From Phycisphaerae bacterium (GTDB lineage: Bacteria > Planctomycetota > Phycisphaerae > Sedimentisphaerales > SG8-4), in assembly GCA_030613765.1 (NCBI GenBank), contig JAUWLI010000150.1, forward strand, positions 1-7,209: 7,209 nucleotides of DNA, written 5' to 3'. This document shows, one piece after another, positions 1-6,379 of this stretch (position 1 is the first letter of the stretch; the number at the start of each line of letters is the position of its first letter). The translations under genes and the position numbers were made by a program. The notes under the pieces are model-generated. The model saw only the letters and a list, made by a program, of their open reading frames with translations. It was not told the DNA's origin and did no database searches.

Positions 1-351
1 GCCGGAGCATCTCTTCCCACCGACCGTATCTATGACGGAAAGAACATGCTCCCGGTACTTCGCGGCCAAACAAAAAAGCCCCTCCACAATGCCCTTTTCT
101 TTTGCGATGGCTCCGACCAGTGGGCCGTTCGCGCCGGCAAATGGAAACTTCTTTCTCGAAAAGGCTCTCTGGAACTGTATAATCTTGATATCGATATCGG
201 TGAAACCAATAACCTGGCCTCTAAACAACCGGATATGTTAAGGCAGCTTAAAGTACTTTATGATAAGTGGCGCGCACAGATGGGCGAGCAAATCTCAAGG
301 CCGAAACAACGAACTGAGAAAACCAAAAAGAACAGGAGCAAACAAAAATGA
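1..351 (+). CDS. Sulfatase S1, C-terminal fragment (5' end outside the window)
   Basis: Frame 1 is open from the first base to a TGA at 349-351 and gives 116 residues with no start in view. The text matches the C-terminal subdomain of type I (alkaline-phosphatase-fold) sulfatases: the DGKNMLPVLRG segment (residues 13-23) before the last domain, the AGKWKLL strand (44-50), and the ELYNLDIDIGETNNLA stretch (56-71) that normally closes these enzymes. The catalytic N-terminal half, including the formylglycine motif, lies upstream, so activity and substrate cannot be judged. The protein ends in a very basic Lys/Arg-rich tail (about residues 94-116), which may be partly a by-product of the A-rich ribosome-binding region of the next gene, as the two overlap. 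The ATG at 46 is internal and not a credible start. The stop overlaps the start of S2 as ATGA, indicating translational coupling in one operon. Confidence 0.9.
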   Translation, partial: AGASLPTDRIYDGKNMLPVLRGQTKKPLHNALFFCDGSDQWAVRAGKWKLLSRKGSLELYNLDIDIGETNNLASKQPDMLRQLKVLYDKWRAQMGEQISRPKQRTEKTKKNRSKQK

Positions 352-1757
352 ACCGACGCCAATTTCTTTCTCTCACCGCCGGCGGTGTTGCAGCCGCTTT
401 GATATCCGGCTGTGAGGGCCAACGAGTGGCATCCCCAAAGCCAAAGGCTTTGGAGATGGCTAAACCCAATATTATCTTCATCATGGCAGACGACCTCGGC
501 TACGCCGATCTTGGCTGTTACGGGCAAAAGAAAATCAAAACCCCCAACATAGACCGCCTCGCCGCCGAAGGCACCCGCTTCACCCAGTGCTACGCCGGCT
601 CCACCGTCTGCGCGCCATCCCGCAGCGTCCTCATGACAGGCCAGCACACGGGCCACACCCGCGTCCGGGGCAATTTCGGAAATGTCGGCGGCGTCCTCGT
701 CACCGGAAGCGGCAGCCCGCAAAGACGTATCCCACTCAAGCCCGAGGATATAACCGTCGCTGAAGTCCTGAAACAAGCTGGCTACACCACTGGCATCACA
801 GGAAAATGGGGTCTCGGCGAACCCGGCTCAACAGGCCTGCCCAGACGCCAGGGCTTCGACGAATGGTTTGGCTACCTCAACCAGCGCGCCGCACACAGCT
901 ATTATCCACTTTACCTCTGGCGCAATGAACAGAAAGTAATCCTCGAGGGCAACAAGGATGGACAAAGAAAGCAGTACTCACACGACCTCGTCACCGACTT
1001 CACCCTTGATTTTATCCGTCGCCGAAGCGATAAACCTTTTTTCCTTTATTTGGCCTTTACCATCCCCCACGCAAAGTACGAAATCCCCTCCACCGATCCC
1101 TACACCGACAAGCCCTGGCCCAAAGATGCAAAAGTCCACGCCGCTATGATTACAAGAATGGACCGTGACATCGGTGTTATCATGGTCCTCCTAAAGCGCC
1201 TCAACATCGACAATAACACCATCGTCTTCTTCTGCTCCGACAACGGCGCCGCCCAGCGCTGGGAAGGCACTTTCGACAGCTCCGGCCCCTTGCGCGGAAA
1301 AAAGACCACCATGTACGAAGGAGGCCTCCGCACACCGATGATTGTCCACTTCCCCGCCAAAATCCCCGCCGCTAAGCTGAACACCACCGCCGTTTGGTAC
1401 TTTGCAGACGTCCTGCCCACACTCGCAGACCTCGCCGGCGTAAAACCGCCTCCCGGCATCGACGGAATCAGCGTCCTCCCCACCCTCCTCGGCAAAAAAC
1501 AAAACACCGCCGACCGCTTTTTGTACTGGGAATTCCCCTCAGGCGGTTTCAAGCAGGCCGTCCGCTGGCGCAACTATAAGGCCGTACGTCTCGCCCCTGA
1601 TAAACCTTTAGAACTCTACGACCTTGAAAAAGACCTCGCCGAGCAGAATAACATCGCTGACGGCAATCCCAATGTGGTCGCTAAAATCGAGAAATATCTC
1701 AAAACCGCCCGAACCGACTCGCCAAACTGGCCCTTAAAACAGGCAAAAAGAACCTGA
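348..1757 (+). CDS. Sulfatase S2, exported lipoprotein type (formylglycine-dependent, arylsulfatase A-like)
   Basis: This is a complete 469-residue type I sulfatase, hydrolysing sulfate esters with a Cys-derived formylglycine and a bound divalent cation. The start is set by AGGAG at 334-338, nine bases upstream, and by the ATGA overlap with S1. The N-terminus has a twin-arginine-like n-region (NRRQFLSL, 2-9), a short hydrophobic core and a lipobox ISG-C22, suggesting export and lipidation. Residues 26-37 are the translated palindromic element. Catalytic signatures are D48-D49 (metal), C88-A-P-S-R92 (modification motif), GKW with K153, H241 in the IPH segment, D298-N299, and K319 before EGG-R-TP. 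The position after GKW is Gly155 instead of the frequent His. The tail (ELYDLEKD..EQNN, then TARTDSPNWPL) is typical of planctomycete sulfatases. Two stops in tandem (TGATGA) end it. Codon choice is strongly C-ending compared with S3 and S4. The subfamily and substrate are not recognisable by eye. Confidence 0.95.
   Translation: MNRRQFLSLTAGGVAAALISGCEGQRVASPKPKALEMAKPNIIFIMADDLGYADLGCYGQKKIKTPNIDRLAAEGTRFTQCYAGSTVCAPSRSVLMTGQHTGHTRVRGNFGNVGGVLVTGSGSPQRRIPLKPEDITVAEVLKQAGYTTGITGKWGLGEPGSTGLPRRQGFDEWFGYLNQRAAHSYYPLYLWRNEQKVILEGNKDGQRKQYSHDLVTDFTLDFIRRRSDKPFFLYLAFTIPHAKYEIPSTDPYTDKPWPKDAKVHAAMITRMDRDIGVIMVLLKRLNIDNNTIVFFCSDNGAAQRWEGTFDSSGPLRGKKTTMYEGGLRTPMIVHFPAKIPAAKLNTTAVWYFADVLPTLADLAGVKPPPGIDGISVLPTLLGKKQNTADRFLYWEFPSGGFKQAVRWRNYKAVRLAPDKPLELYDLEKDLAEQNNIADGNPNVVAKIEKYLKTARTDSPNWPLKQAKRT
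424..461 (+). repeat. Palindromic element copy 1 (inside S2)
   Basis: GAGTGGCATCCCC, then a hairpin tip, then GGCTTTGGAGATGGCT, matching copies 3 and 4 in position and reading frame. It is the most diverged copy. TCCCCAAAGCC (432-442) pairs with GGCTTTGGAGA (446-456) around an AAA loop, with one C/A mismatch. Its left arm ATCCCCAAAGCC (431-442) is the exact reverse complement of the right arm GGCTTTGGGGAT found in copies 3 and 4, so the inverted-repeat nature of the element is visible across copies. It is translated as R-V-A-S-P-K-P-K-A-L-E-M-A between the lipobox and the catalytic domain. Confidence 0.7.
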
Positions 1758-1760
1758 TGA

Positions 1761-1789
1761 CTGGAATTTTACCCGCTTATCTGTATAAT
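1761..1789 (+). promoter_or_regulatory. Possible promoter for the zinc-ribbon gene
   Basis: A perfect TATAAT lies at 1784-1789 in the 182-nt gap after S2. Seventeen bases upstream is CTGGAA (1761-1766), which matches the -35 consensus at only 3 of 6 positions. Planctomycete housekeeping promoters are not well defined, so this rests mainly on the -10 box and its location. If real, the transcript would carry a structured leader of about 140 nt including the hairpin repeat at 1873-1926. Further along, at 1813-1830, a weak 5-bp CGGGC/GCCCG hairpin with no following T-run is visible. Confidence 0.35.
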
Positions 1790-1872
1790 TAAGGATTGCG
1801 ACAGCATCGATCCGGGCACGAACACGCCCGCGCACCTGTTGAAAAAAGCAGCGAAAATTAAAAAGACAATAT

Positions 1873-1926
1873 GGGTGGCAGCCTCAAGCAAGTCCCGAAG
1901 AATCGGGACGAGCTTGGGGATGGCTC
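1873..1926 (+). repeat. Palindromic element copy 2 (leader of the zinc-ribbon gene), strong hairpin
   Basis: The left arm GGGTGGCAGCCTCAA (1873-1887) and right arm GCTTGGGGATGGCTC (1912-1926) are the same arms as in the sulfatase copies, but the hairpin tip differs and is longer. GTCCCGA (1892-1898) pairs perfectly with TCGGGAC (1903-1909) around an AGAA loop. Below an AA/GA internal loop, CCTCAAGC (1882-1889) pairs with GCTTGGGG (1912-1919) with one G-T wobble. It sits just upstream of the ribosome-binding site and start at 1940 and is read in a different frame from the sulfatase copies if translated from 1871. This is the copy that argues for a dispersed element and not only shared descent of sulfatase N-termini. 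Confidence 0.75.
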
Positions 1927-1930
1927 GGAG
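1926..1930 (+). promoter_or_regulatory. Ribosome-binding site that decides the start at 1940
   Basis: CGGAG lies nine bases before the ATG at 1940 and directly abuts the right arm of the palindromic element. The in-frame ATG at 1871 has only A-rich sequence upstream (AAAAAGACAAT) without a convincing Shine-Dalgarno. The site is immediately 3' of the hairpin, so folding or unfolding of the leader could affect access to it; that last point is inference. Confidence 0.55.
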
Positions 1931-1939
1931 CTATCAAAT

Positions 1940-3094
1940 ATGAGCTGTCCAAAATGCGGAACCCAAAATCCCGATGACGTTCAGGTTTGCACCTCCTGCG
2001 GCTCGGAATTAACACAGCCTCCCGCAACTGCCGAATCCGTAAAGGTCAGAACCAGTGGACTCGCTATCACGGCATTCGCATTCGCTATCATGACTATTTT
2101 TCTTTTCCCTATTGCATTAGTGTCGCGAGGAAAGCTTCCTGCCGGTATCTGGCTTATTGCAACGATATTGGCTATAGCCCTTGGCATTATCGCTCTTATT
2201 GAGATTGGCTTAAGTGCCGGCAAAGTGGCCGGTAAAGCCTTCGCTGCAATGGCAGTCGCAATCCCCGTAGTTTTCTACTTCGTCATGTGCTTCTTTGCTT
2301 CTGTAGCCAAGCCCAGGTGCGTTGCTTATCGAATGGTCTGCGGCTCAAACCTCGCACAAATCGGCAGGGCGATGCTCGTTTATGACGGCGGCTATGATGA
2401 CCCGTTGCTACAGGCAGGTGGACCCGGCACCGTCTGGCAGCCAAAGATAAACAACTGGCGCGGCCGTGACCGAATTTCCACCTTCAACCTGGAACCAGAC
2501 GGCACCGGCGGCGGCGCAACCATCTCGTCCTGCTTCTATCTTTTGGTCAAGTATGGAGAACTTGAGCCAAAGTTGTTTGTTTGTCCTGGTGATTCCGGGA
2601 CAACCGAGTTCAAGCCCACCGAATATGGCGCACTTGAAAAAGATATTGATAAATTTTGGGACTTCGGACCAGAACCCGCAAAGCACTACAGCTACTCCTA
2701 TCATATGCCTTACGGTTCGTACGCCCTGTCCTTCGCAACAAGCCAACCCGGTATGGCAGTTGCCGCAGACAGAAACCCCTGGCTCGATCCTTATACCGAT
2801 ACAACCGGCTTCAAGTGGGATGACCAAACAAAGATCGGAGAGCGTGAGGATATAAAAAGGAGTCAAAAGGGAAACGCCGGCTTTCACCAAAGGGAAGGGC
2901 AGAACGTATTGTTTGTGGACGGCCACGTTGCTTTTGAAAAACGGGCGTTCTGCGGCGTCAAAGAGGATAACATCTACACCTATTGGGATGGCTCAGATAT
3001 CCGGCAGGGCGCCCCACCTGTTATTGGTAGCCAGCCCAAAGGCCCACTCGATTCCCTCCTCGTAAACGAACCACCATTAGACAATTCCAAATGA
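1940..3094 (+). CDS. Zinc-ribbon / multi-TM / H-X-DG-tailed planctomycete protein of unknown function
   Basis: 384 residues from the ATG at 1940. A 23-codon longer reading from 1871 would only translate the palindromic repeat and lacks a good ribosome-binding site. Residues 1-21 are a zinc ribbon with Cys3, Cys6, Cys17 and Cys20 (CPKC...CTSC). Residues about 39-122 hold three hydrophobic segments (roughly 39-62, 67-92, 98-122), resembling DUF4190-type membrane modules. From about 134 (CGSNLAQIGRAMLVY) it matches the soluble part of the DUF1559-like, pseudopilin-related family, ending with H316-X10-D327-G328 in a GQNVLFVDGHV context. The zinc ribbon would face the cytoplasm and the C-terminal domain the outside. 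The biochemical role is unknown; the family is expanded in Planctomycetota. It sits between sulfatases and may have its own promoter, so a direct role in sulfatide use is not shown. A 73-nt gap separates it from S3. Confidence 0.88.
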   Translation: MSCPKCGTQNPDDVQVCTSCGSELTQPPATAESVKVRTSGLAITAFAFAIMTIFLFPIALVSRGKLPAGIWLIATILAIALGIIALIEIGLSAGKVAGKAFAAMAVAIPVVFYFVMCFFASVAKPRCVAYRMVCGSNLAQIGRAMLVYDGGYDDPLLQAGGPGTVWQPKINNWRGRDRISTFNLEPDGTGGGATISSCFYLLVKYGELEPKLFVCPGDSGTTEFKPTEYGALEKDIDKFWDFGPEPAKHYSYSYHMPYGSYALSFATSQPGMAVAADRNPWLDPYTDTTGFKWDDQTKIGEREDIKRSQKGNAGFHQREGQNVLFVDGHVAFEKRAFCGVKEDNIYTYWDGSDIRQGAPPVIGSQPKGPLDSLLVNEPPLDNSK

Positions 3095-3167
3095 TGTGTT
3101 CCTTTTCCACACTTTTGCCGTTATTATATTGCTGAAAAATATCAGAGGAACCTCATAAGGAAATAAC

Positions 3168-4796
3168 ATGGAAAATCTTAACCGACGCCAATTTCTCAAT
3201 CTCGCAGCCGGCGGCACTGCCGCAGCGCTGGTACCTTCCACCGGCTGCAAAAGTCAACCGCGGGTGGCAGCCTCAAAGGCGAAGGCTTTGGGGATGAATA
3301 AACCCAATATCGTCTTTCTTATGGCTGACGACCATCGTGCTTTTGCCATGGGCTGTGCCGGTGATAAGAATATAAAGACCCCTAACATGGATAAGCTTGC
3401 CGCCAGGGGCATTCGTTTTGATAACTGCTATGCCACCAGTCCAATATGCATGGCCAGCCGGGCCACAGTGATGACAGGAATGTATGAGTATAAAACCGGA
3501 TGCAATTTCGCGACAGGCAGGCTCTCTGCCGACGACTGGAACAACCTTGCTTATCCGGTCCTGCTAAAAAAAGCAGGTTATCGAACGGCTTTTGCCGGCA
3601 AATGGGGATTCCCGCTGGACGTCTCCGACTATGCCGGGCAGTTCGACAAATGGGGAGGCTTTAGAGGAGCCGGGCAGGGTTCTTATGATACCGCCGGGAA
3701 TCCCTCACTGAAACCTTACGCCCGGAAGTATCCTCATGTCACACGTGCCCTTGGGGCATTTGGCAGGGACTTTATACGTGAATCCGTACAGAGACAAAAA
3801 CCATTTTGCCTGTCACTTAGCTTTAAAGCGCCGCACAAACCGCATAATAAAATCGATCCTGAGGACCAAAAGCTCTACCGGGAAACGAATCTGCCGAAAC
3901 CTGAAAACTGGGGACCCGAATATTCGAAGAAGCTACCCATCCAGGCCAGACTGGGTCGCCAGTACATTCAGCGTTCAGAGTGGGATGCGGATCATTTTGA
4001 TGACCATATCAAGTGTTATTACCAACTTATTTCCGGAGTGGATTCAGCCATTGGTATGGTGCTGGAGGAACTGGAACGCCGGGGCGTGGCCGACAATACC
4101 GTCATAATTTATACCTCCGACAACGGCTACTTCTGCGGCGCACATGGGCTCCAGGGTAAAGTCCTGCCTTACGATGATTCTTCACTGATACCATTGATCA
4201 TTTATGATCCTCGACTTCATACAGGCAGAAAACACCTTACCTGTAATGCCGTTGCAGGGAATATCGATTTTGCACCGACTATCCTTGACCTTGCACGAGT
4301 GCCGGTTCCGAAACAAGTGGACGGCAGGTCGCTCATTCCTCTAATCAAACGATCTTCTCAGAAGATACATGAATCGATATTGCTGGTGCAGAACTGGGGC
4401 TGGGCCAACGATGACCACTCACGCGGACTGGCTGTGGTGACAGAGCGTTGGAAGTATATTGTATGGTGTTACGCCGATGAGAACGTCCCGCCGGCTGAGG
4501 AGCTGTTTGACCTGAAAAATGATCCGCTGGAAACCGGAAACCTCCTCGCAGAATCTGAAATGAGACCGGTTCTTGAGAAGATGCGCAAACTTTACGATTT
4601 ACATCATGAGCATTTCTCGAAACATTGCGTTAACGATGAAGATTATACTCGGCATCGGCAGATATTCGATAGGCGCATCCCCTGGCGAAAAAAACAATAC
4701 AGGAGTTATGGTCCCCGCCCTTATAAAAGGAATTCTAAGGCACTTAATGCTGCCTATAGAGAGCTTACCGGGAAAGAACAGCCGAAAAAGAAGTAG
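3168..4796 (+). CDS. Sulfatase S3, exported, with C-M-A-S-R activation motif
   Basis: A complete 542-residue type I sulfatase. The start is supported by AAGGA (3157-3161) six bases upstream. The N-terminus has twin arginines (R6-R7, NRRQFLNL), a hydrophobic core and a putative relaxed lipobox STG-C27, then the translated palindromic element ending at M43. Catalytic signatures are D54-D55, C94-M-A-S-R98, K145 in AGKWG, H223 in the APHKPH segment, D318-N319, and H326 and K331 in AHGLQGK. The activation motif is C-x-A-x-R and not C-x-P-x-R; such variants are known among bacterial sulfatases, so I expect it to be active. The GLQGK-YDDSSLIPLIIYDP stretch and the ELFDLKNDPLETGNLL segment (445-460) put it nearer to the GlcNAc-6-sulfatase/iduronate-sulfatase-like branch than to S2 or S4, but the substrate is not determinable. 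After the usual end (about 485) comes a basic extension rich in Arg, Lys and Tyr, to a KKK tail. Confidence 0.95.
   Translation: MENLNRRQFLNLAAGGTAAALVPSTGCKSQPRVAASKAKALGMNKPNIVFLMADDHRAFAMGCAGDKNIKTPNMDKLAARGIRFDNCYATSPICMASRATVMTGMYEYKTGCNFATGRLSADDWNNLAYPVLLKKAGYRTAFAGKWGFPLDVSDYAGQFDKWGGFRGAGQGSYDTAGNPSLKPYARKYPHVTRALGAFGRDFIRESVQRQKPFCLSLSFKAPHKPHNKIDPEDQKLYRETNLPKPENWGPEYSKKLPIQARLGRQYIQRSEWDADHFDDHIKCYYQLISGVDSAIGMVLEELERRGVADNTVIIYTSDNGYFCGAHGLQGKVLPYDDSSLIPLIIYDPRLHTGRKHLTCNAVAGNIDFAPTILDLARVPVPKQVDGRSLIPLIKRSSQKIHESILLVQNWGWANDDHSRGLAVVTERWKYIVWCYADENVPPAEELFDLKNDPLETGNLLAESEMRPVLEKMRKLYDLHHEHFSKHCVNDEDYTRHRQIFDRRIPWRKKQYRSYGPRPYKRNSKALNAAYRELTGKEQPKKK
3177..3296 (+). repeat. Shared export cassette, copy in S3
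   Basis: The 120 nt from Leu4 to Met43 of S3 align without gaps to 6422-6541 of S5 with 14 differences by hand count. The longest identical run is 30 bases (3249-3278 against 6494-6523), and another identical run of 20 bases precedes it across the lipobox. Most differences are in the first half and many are synonymous. Directly after the ATG the match falls to about 15 of the next 24 bases and the proteins then diverge. This is a repeat at DNA level covering the signal peptide, the lipobox and the palindromic element. Confidence 0.8.
3262..3296 (+). repeat. Palindromic element copy 3 (inside S3)
   Basis: GGGTGGCAGCCTCAAAG on the left and GGCTTTGGGGATG on the right are identical to copy 4. 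CCTCAAAGGC (3271-3280) pairs with GGCTTTGGGG (3284-3293) around a GAA loop, with one G/G mismatch and one G-T wobble, so the fold is slightly weakened relative to copy 4. It is translated as R-V-A-A-S-K-A-K-A-L-G-M, directly before the catalytic domain (NKPNIVFLMADD). Confidence 0.75.
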
Positions 4797-4817
4797 TCAT
4801 TGGAGATGACTTTTGTT
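4795..4817 (+). terminator. Weak terminator-like hairpin after S3
   Basis: AGTCAT (4795-4800) is perfectly complementary to ATGACT (4806-4811) around a 5-nt loop, followed by TTTTGTT. The stem has only two GC pairs and begins inside the S3 stop codon. It could attenuate transcription between S3 and S4, but it is too weak to call a full terminator. No stronger candidate exists in the 55-nt gap. Confidence 0.25.
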
Positions 4818-4851
4818 CAAAGCCGTTATAAAAGTTTAAGAAAGGTATGAA

Positions 4852-6339
4852 ATGATTTCAAGGCGTGATTTTTTAAAAACAAGTTCGTTCACTGCTGTGG
4901 GCCTGTTTGCCGGATGTCGTGTGGGCCGCTCCGCTTCGGGAGATAACGCTCTGAATAAAAAGCGACCAAATATTATTCTAATCATAACTGATGACCAGGG
5001 CTATGGAGACCTGTCTTGTCACGGCAATCCCGTTCTCAAGACCCCGAACCTCGATGCCCTCCACGCTAAAAGCGTCCGGTTCACCAATTTCCATGTCAGT
5101 CCGACCTGTGCCCCGACGCGGTCTGCATTATTCAGCGGCCGGCATGAATTCAAGAACGGCGTGACCCACACACTTAAGGAACGTGAACGAATGAGCCTTG
5201 AAACCATCACACTTGCAGACACATTAAAAAAGGCTGGATATACAACCGGTATTTTCGGCAAGTGGCATCTCGGCGACCAGGATGCCTACCAGCCTGATAA
5301 GCGGGGCTTTGACGAGGTCTTCATCCACGGAGCAGGCGGTATCGGCCAGAGATACCCAGGAAACACCTGTGCAGATGCACCGCCCAATCAGCAAAACAGG
5401 TATTTTGACCCGGTCATTAAGCATAATGGGACCTTTGTCAGGACCAAAGGTTTTTGCACCGATGTCTTTTTCCGCCAGGCTCTGGGTTGGATAAATAAAA
5501 AGCGCCGCAGCAGCCGGCCCTTCTTTGCGTATATTACCACCAACGCTCCGCACGGCCCGTATATTGCGCCGGAAAAATATAAACAGCCCTTCCTGAATAA
5601 GGGATTGAATAAGAATATCGCCGGCTTCTATGGCATGATTGTTAATATCGATGACAACATCAAGCTGCTCGCCGATAAGCTCGCCAAGTGGGACCTGGAA
5701 GACGACACCTTATTGATTTTTATGACGGATAATGGCAGTGCCGCCGGGGCCGGAATATTTAACGCTGGCATGAAGGGAAAGAAGGGAAATCCCAATGAAG
5801 GCGGCACACGTGTCCCTGCCTTTTTCCGTTGGGCTTCTGTATTAAAAGAAGGTGTTGATGTGGACCGTTTGACTGCACATATCGATATGTATCCTACGCT
5901 TGCCGAGTTGGCCGGCGCCAGGCTCCCCGCTAACGAGCAGGTCGAGGGCCGAAGCCTCGTCCCGTTATTAAAAGATCCCGGTGCAAAATGGAAGGACCGC
6001 TTTCTTTTCACACATGTGGGACGCTGGCCAAAAGGAGCTGACCCCGACAAGCATAAATTCAAGCGTTTTTCCGTTCGAAGCCGGCGTTTCCTTCTTGTCG
6101 GTACTAATGAGCTGTATGATATGGAAGCCGATCCGGGCCAGAAGGTAAATGTGATTGATAAGCATCCCAAAGTCGCTGAAAAGATGCTTGAAGCTTACGA
6201 TCAGTGGTGGAAGCAAACGCGCCCGCTGATGGTCAATGAAAAAGAGCCGGTCTTTGAAGGAAAGCAGCCCTTCGTCATAAACTACGAAAAACAGTTAAAC
6301 ACTAAAGGCATCCCGGATTGGATTGAACCACCGATATAA
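4852..6339 (+). CDS. Sulfatase S4, Tat-exported, arylsulfatase A/B-like
   Basis: A complete 495-residue type I sulfatase. The start is preceded by AAAGG (4841-4845), six bases away. It has a textbook twin-arginine signal, SRRDFLK (3-9), followed by a hydrophobic core and a candidate lipidation Cys22 (LFAG-C). The signal is unlike that of S2, S3 and S5, and there is no palindromic element. Signatures are D47-D48-Q-G-Y-G-D (metal site), C86-A-P-T-R90 (activation motif), G136-K137-W138-H139-L-G (the only complete GKWHLG in the window), H234 in the APHGPY segment, D293-N294, and K311 before NEGGTRVP. Residues 420-436 are the usual ELYDMEADPGQKVNV segment, and the tail carries a WWKQTRPLM motif (452-460). 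Its catalytic text is closest in style to arylsulfatase A/B-like enzymes of planctomycetes. Forty bases separate it from S5 with no terminator, so the two are probably co-transcribed. Confidence 0.95.
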   Translation: MISRRDFLKTSSFTAVGLFAGCRVGRSASGDNALNKKRPNIILIITDDQGYGDLSCHGNPVLKTPNLDALHAKSVRFTNFHVSPTCAPTRSALFSGRHEFKNGVTHTLKERERMSLETITLADTLKKAGYTTGIFGKWHLGDQDAYQPDKRGFDEVFIHGAGGIGQRYPGNTCADAPPNQQNRYFDPVIKHNGTFVRTKGFCTDVFFRQALGWINKKRRSSRPFFAYITTNAPHGPYIAPEKYKQPFLNKGLNKNIAGFYGMIVNIDDNIKLLADKLAKWDLEDDTLLIFMTDNGSAAGAGIFNAGMKGKKGNPNEGGTRVPAFFRWASVLKEGVDVDRLTAHIDMYPTLAELAGARLPANEQVEGRSLVPLLKDPGAKWKDRFLFTHVGRWPKGADPDKHKFKRFSVRSRRFLLVGTNELYDMEADPGQKVNVIDKHPKVAEKMLEAYDQWWKQTRPLMVNEKEPVFEGKQPFVINYEKQLNTKGIPDWIEPPI

Positions 6340-6379
6340 CCATTGACGCCCGTTCCATTGCAAAGTTGAGGTAGTTAAA

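Noticed and set aside
258..776. 172-codon reverse-strand open frame
   Set aside because: It lies antisense to S1/S2, whose coding is unambiguous. Its protein shows no recognisable domain, and GC-rich codon-biased genes commonly leave such antisense frames.
1100..1573. 157-codon reverse-strand open frame
   Set aside because: Antisense shadow of S2 with Arg/Pro-rich composition and no motif.
1813..1830. Hairpin CGGGC/GCCCG as a terminator of S2
   Set aside because: The stem is only 5 bp with an 8-nt loop and no T-run follows.
1871..1939. ATG at 1871 as the start of the zinc-ribbon gene (407 residues)
   Set aside because: The extra 23 codons are just the palindromic repeat, there is no Shine-Dalgarno upstream of 1871, and the family naturally begins with MxCPxCG at 1940, which has CGGAG nine bases upstream.
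2408..2926. 172-codon reverse-strand and 129-codon forward alternative frames
   Set aside because: Both overlap the zinc-ribbon/H-X-DG gene, whose domain content is clear.
3099..3130. Promoter upstream of S3 (TATTAT or TATATT near 3122-3130)
   Set aside because: No acceptable -35 element at 16-18 nt spacing; AT-rich sequence alone is not enough.
5628..6170. 180-codon reverse-strand open frame
   Set aside because: It lies fully inside S4 on the opposite strand, has low-complexity Ser/Pro/Leu-rich text and no domain or ribosome-binding site of note.
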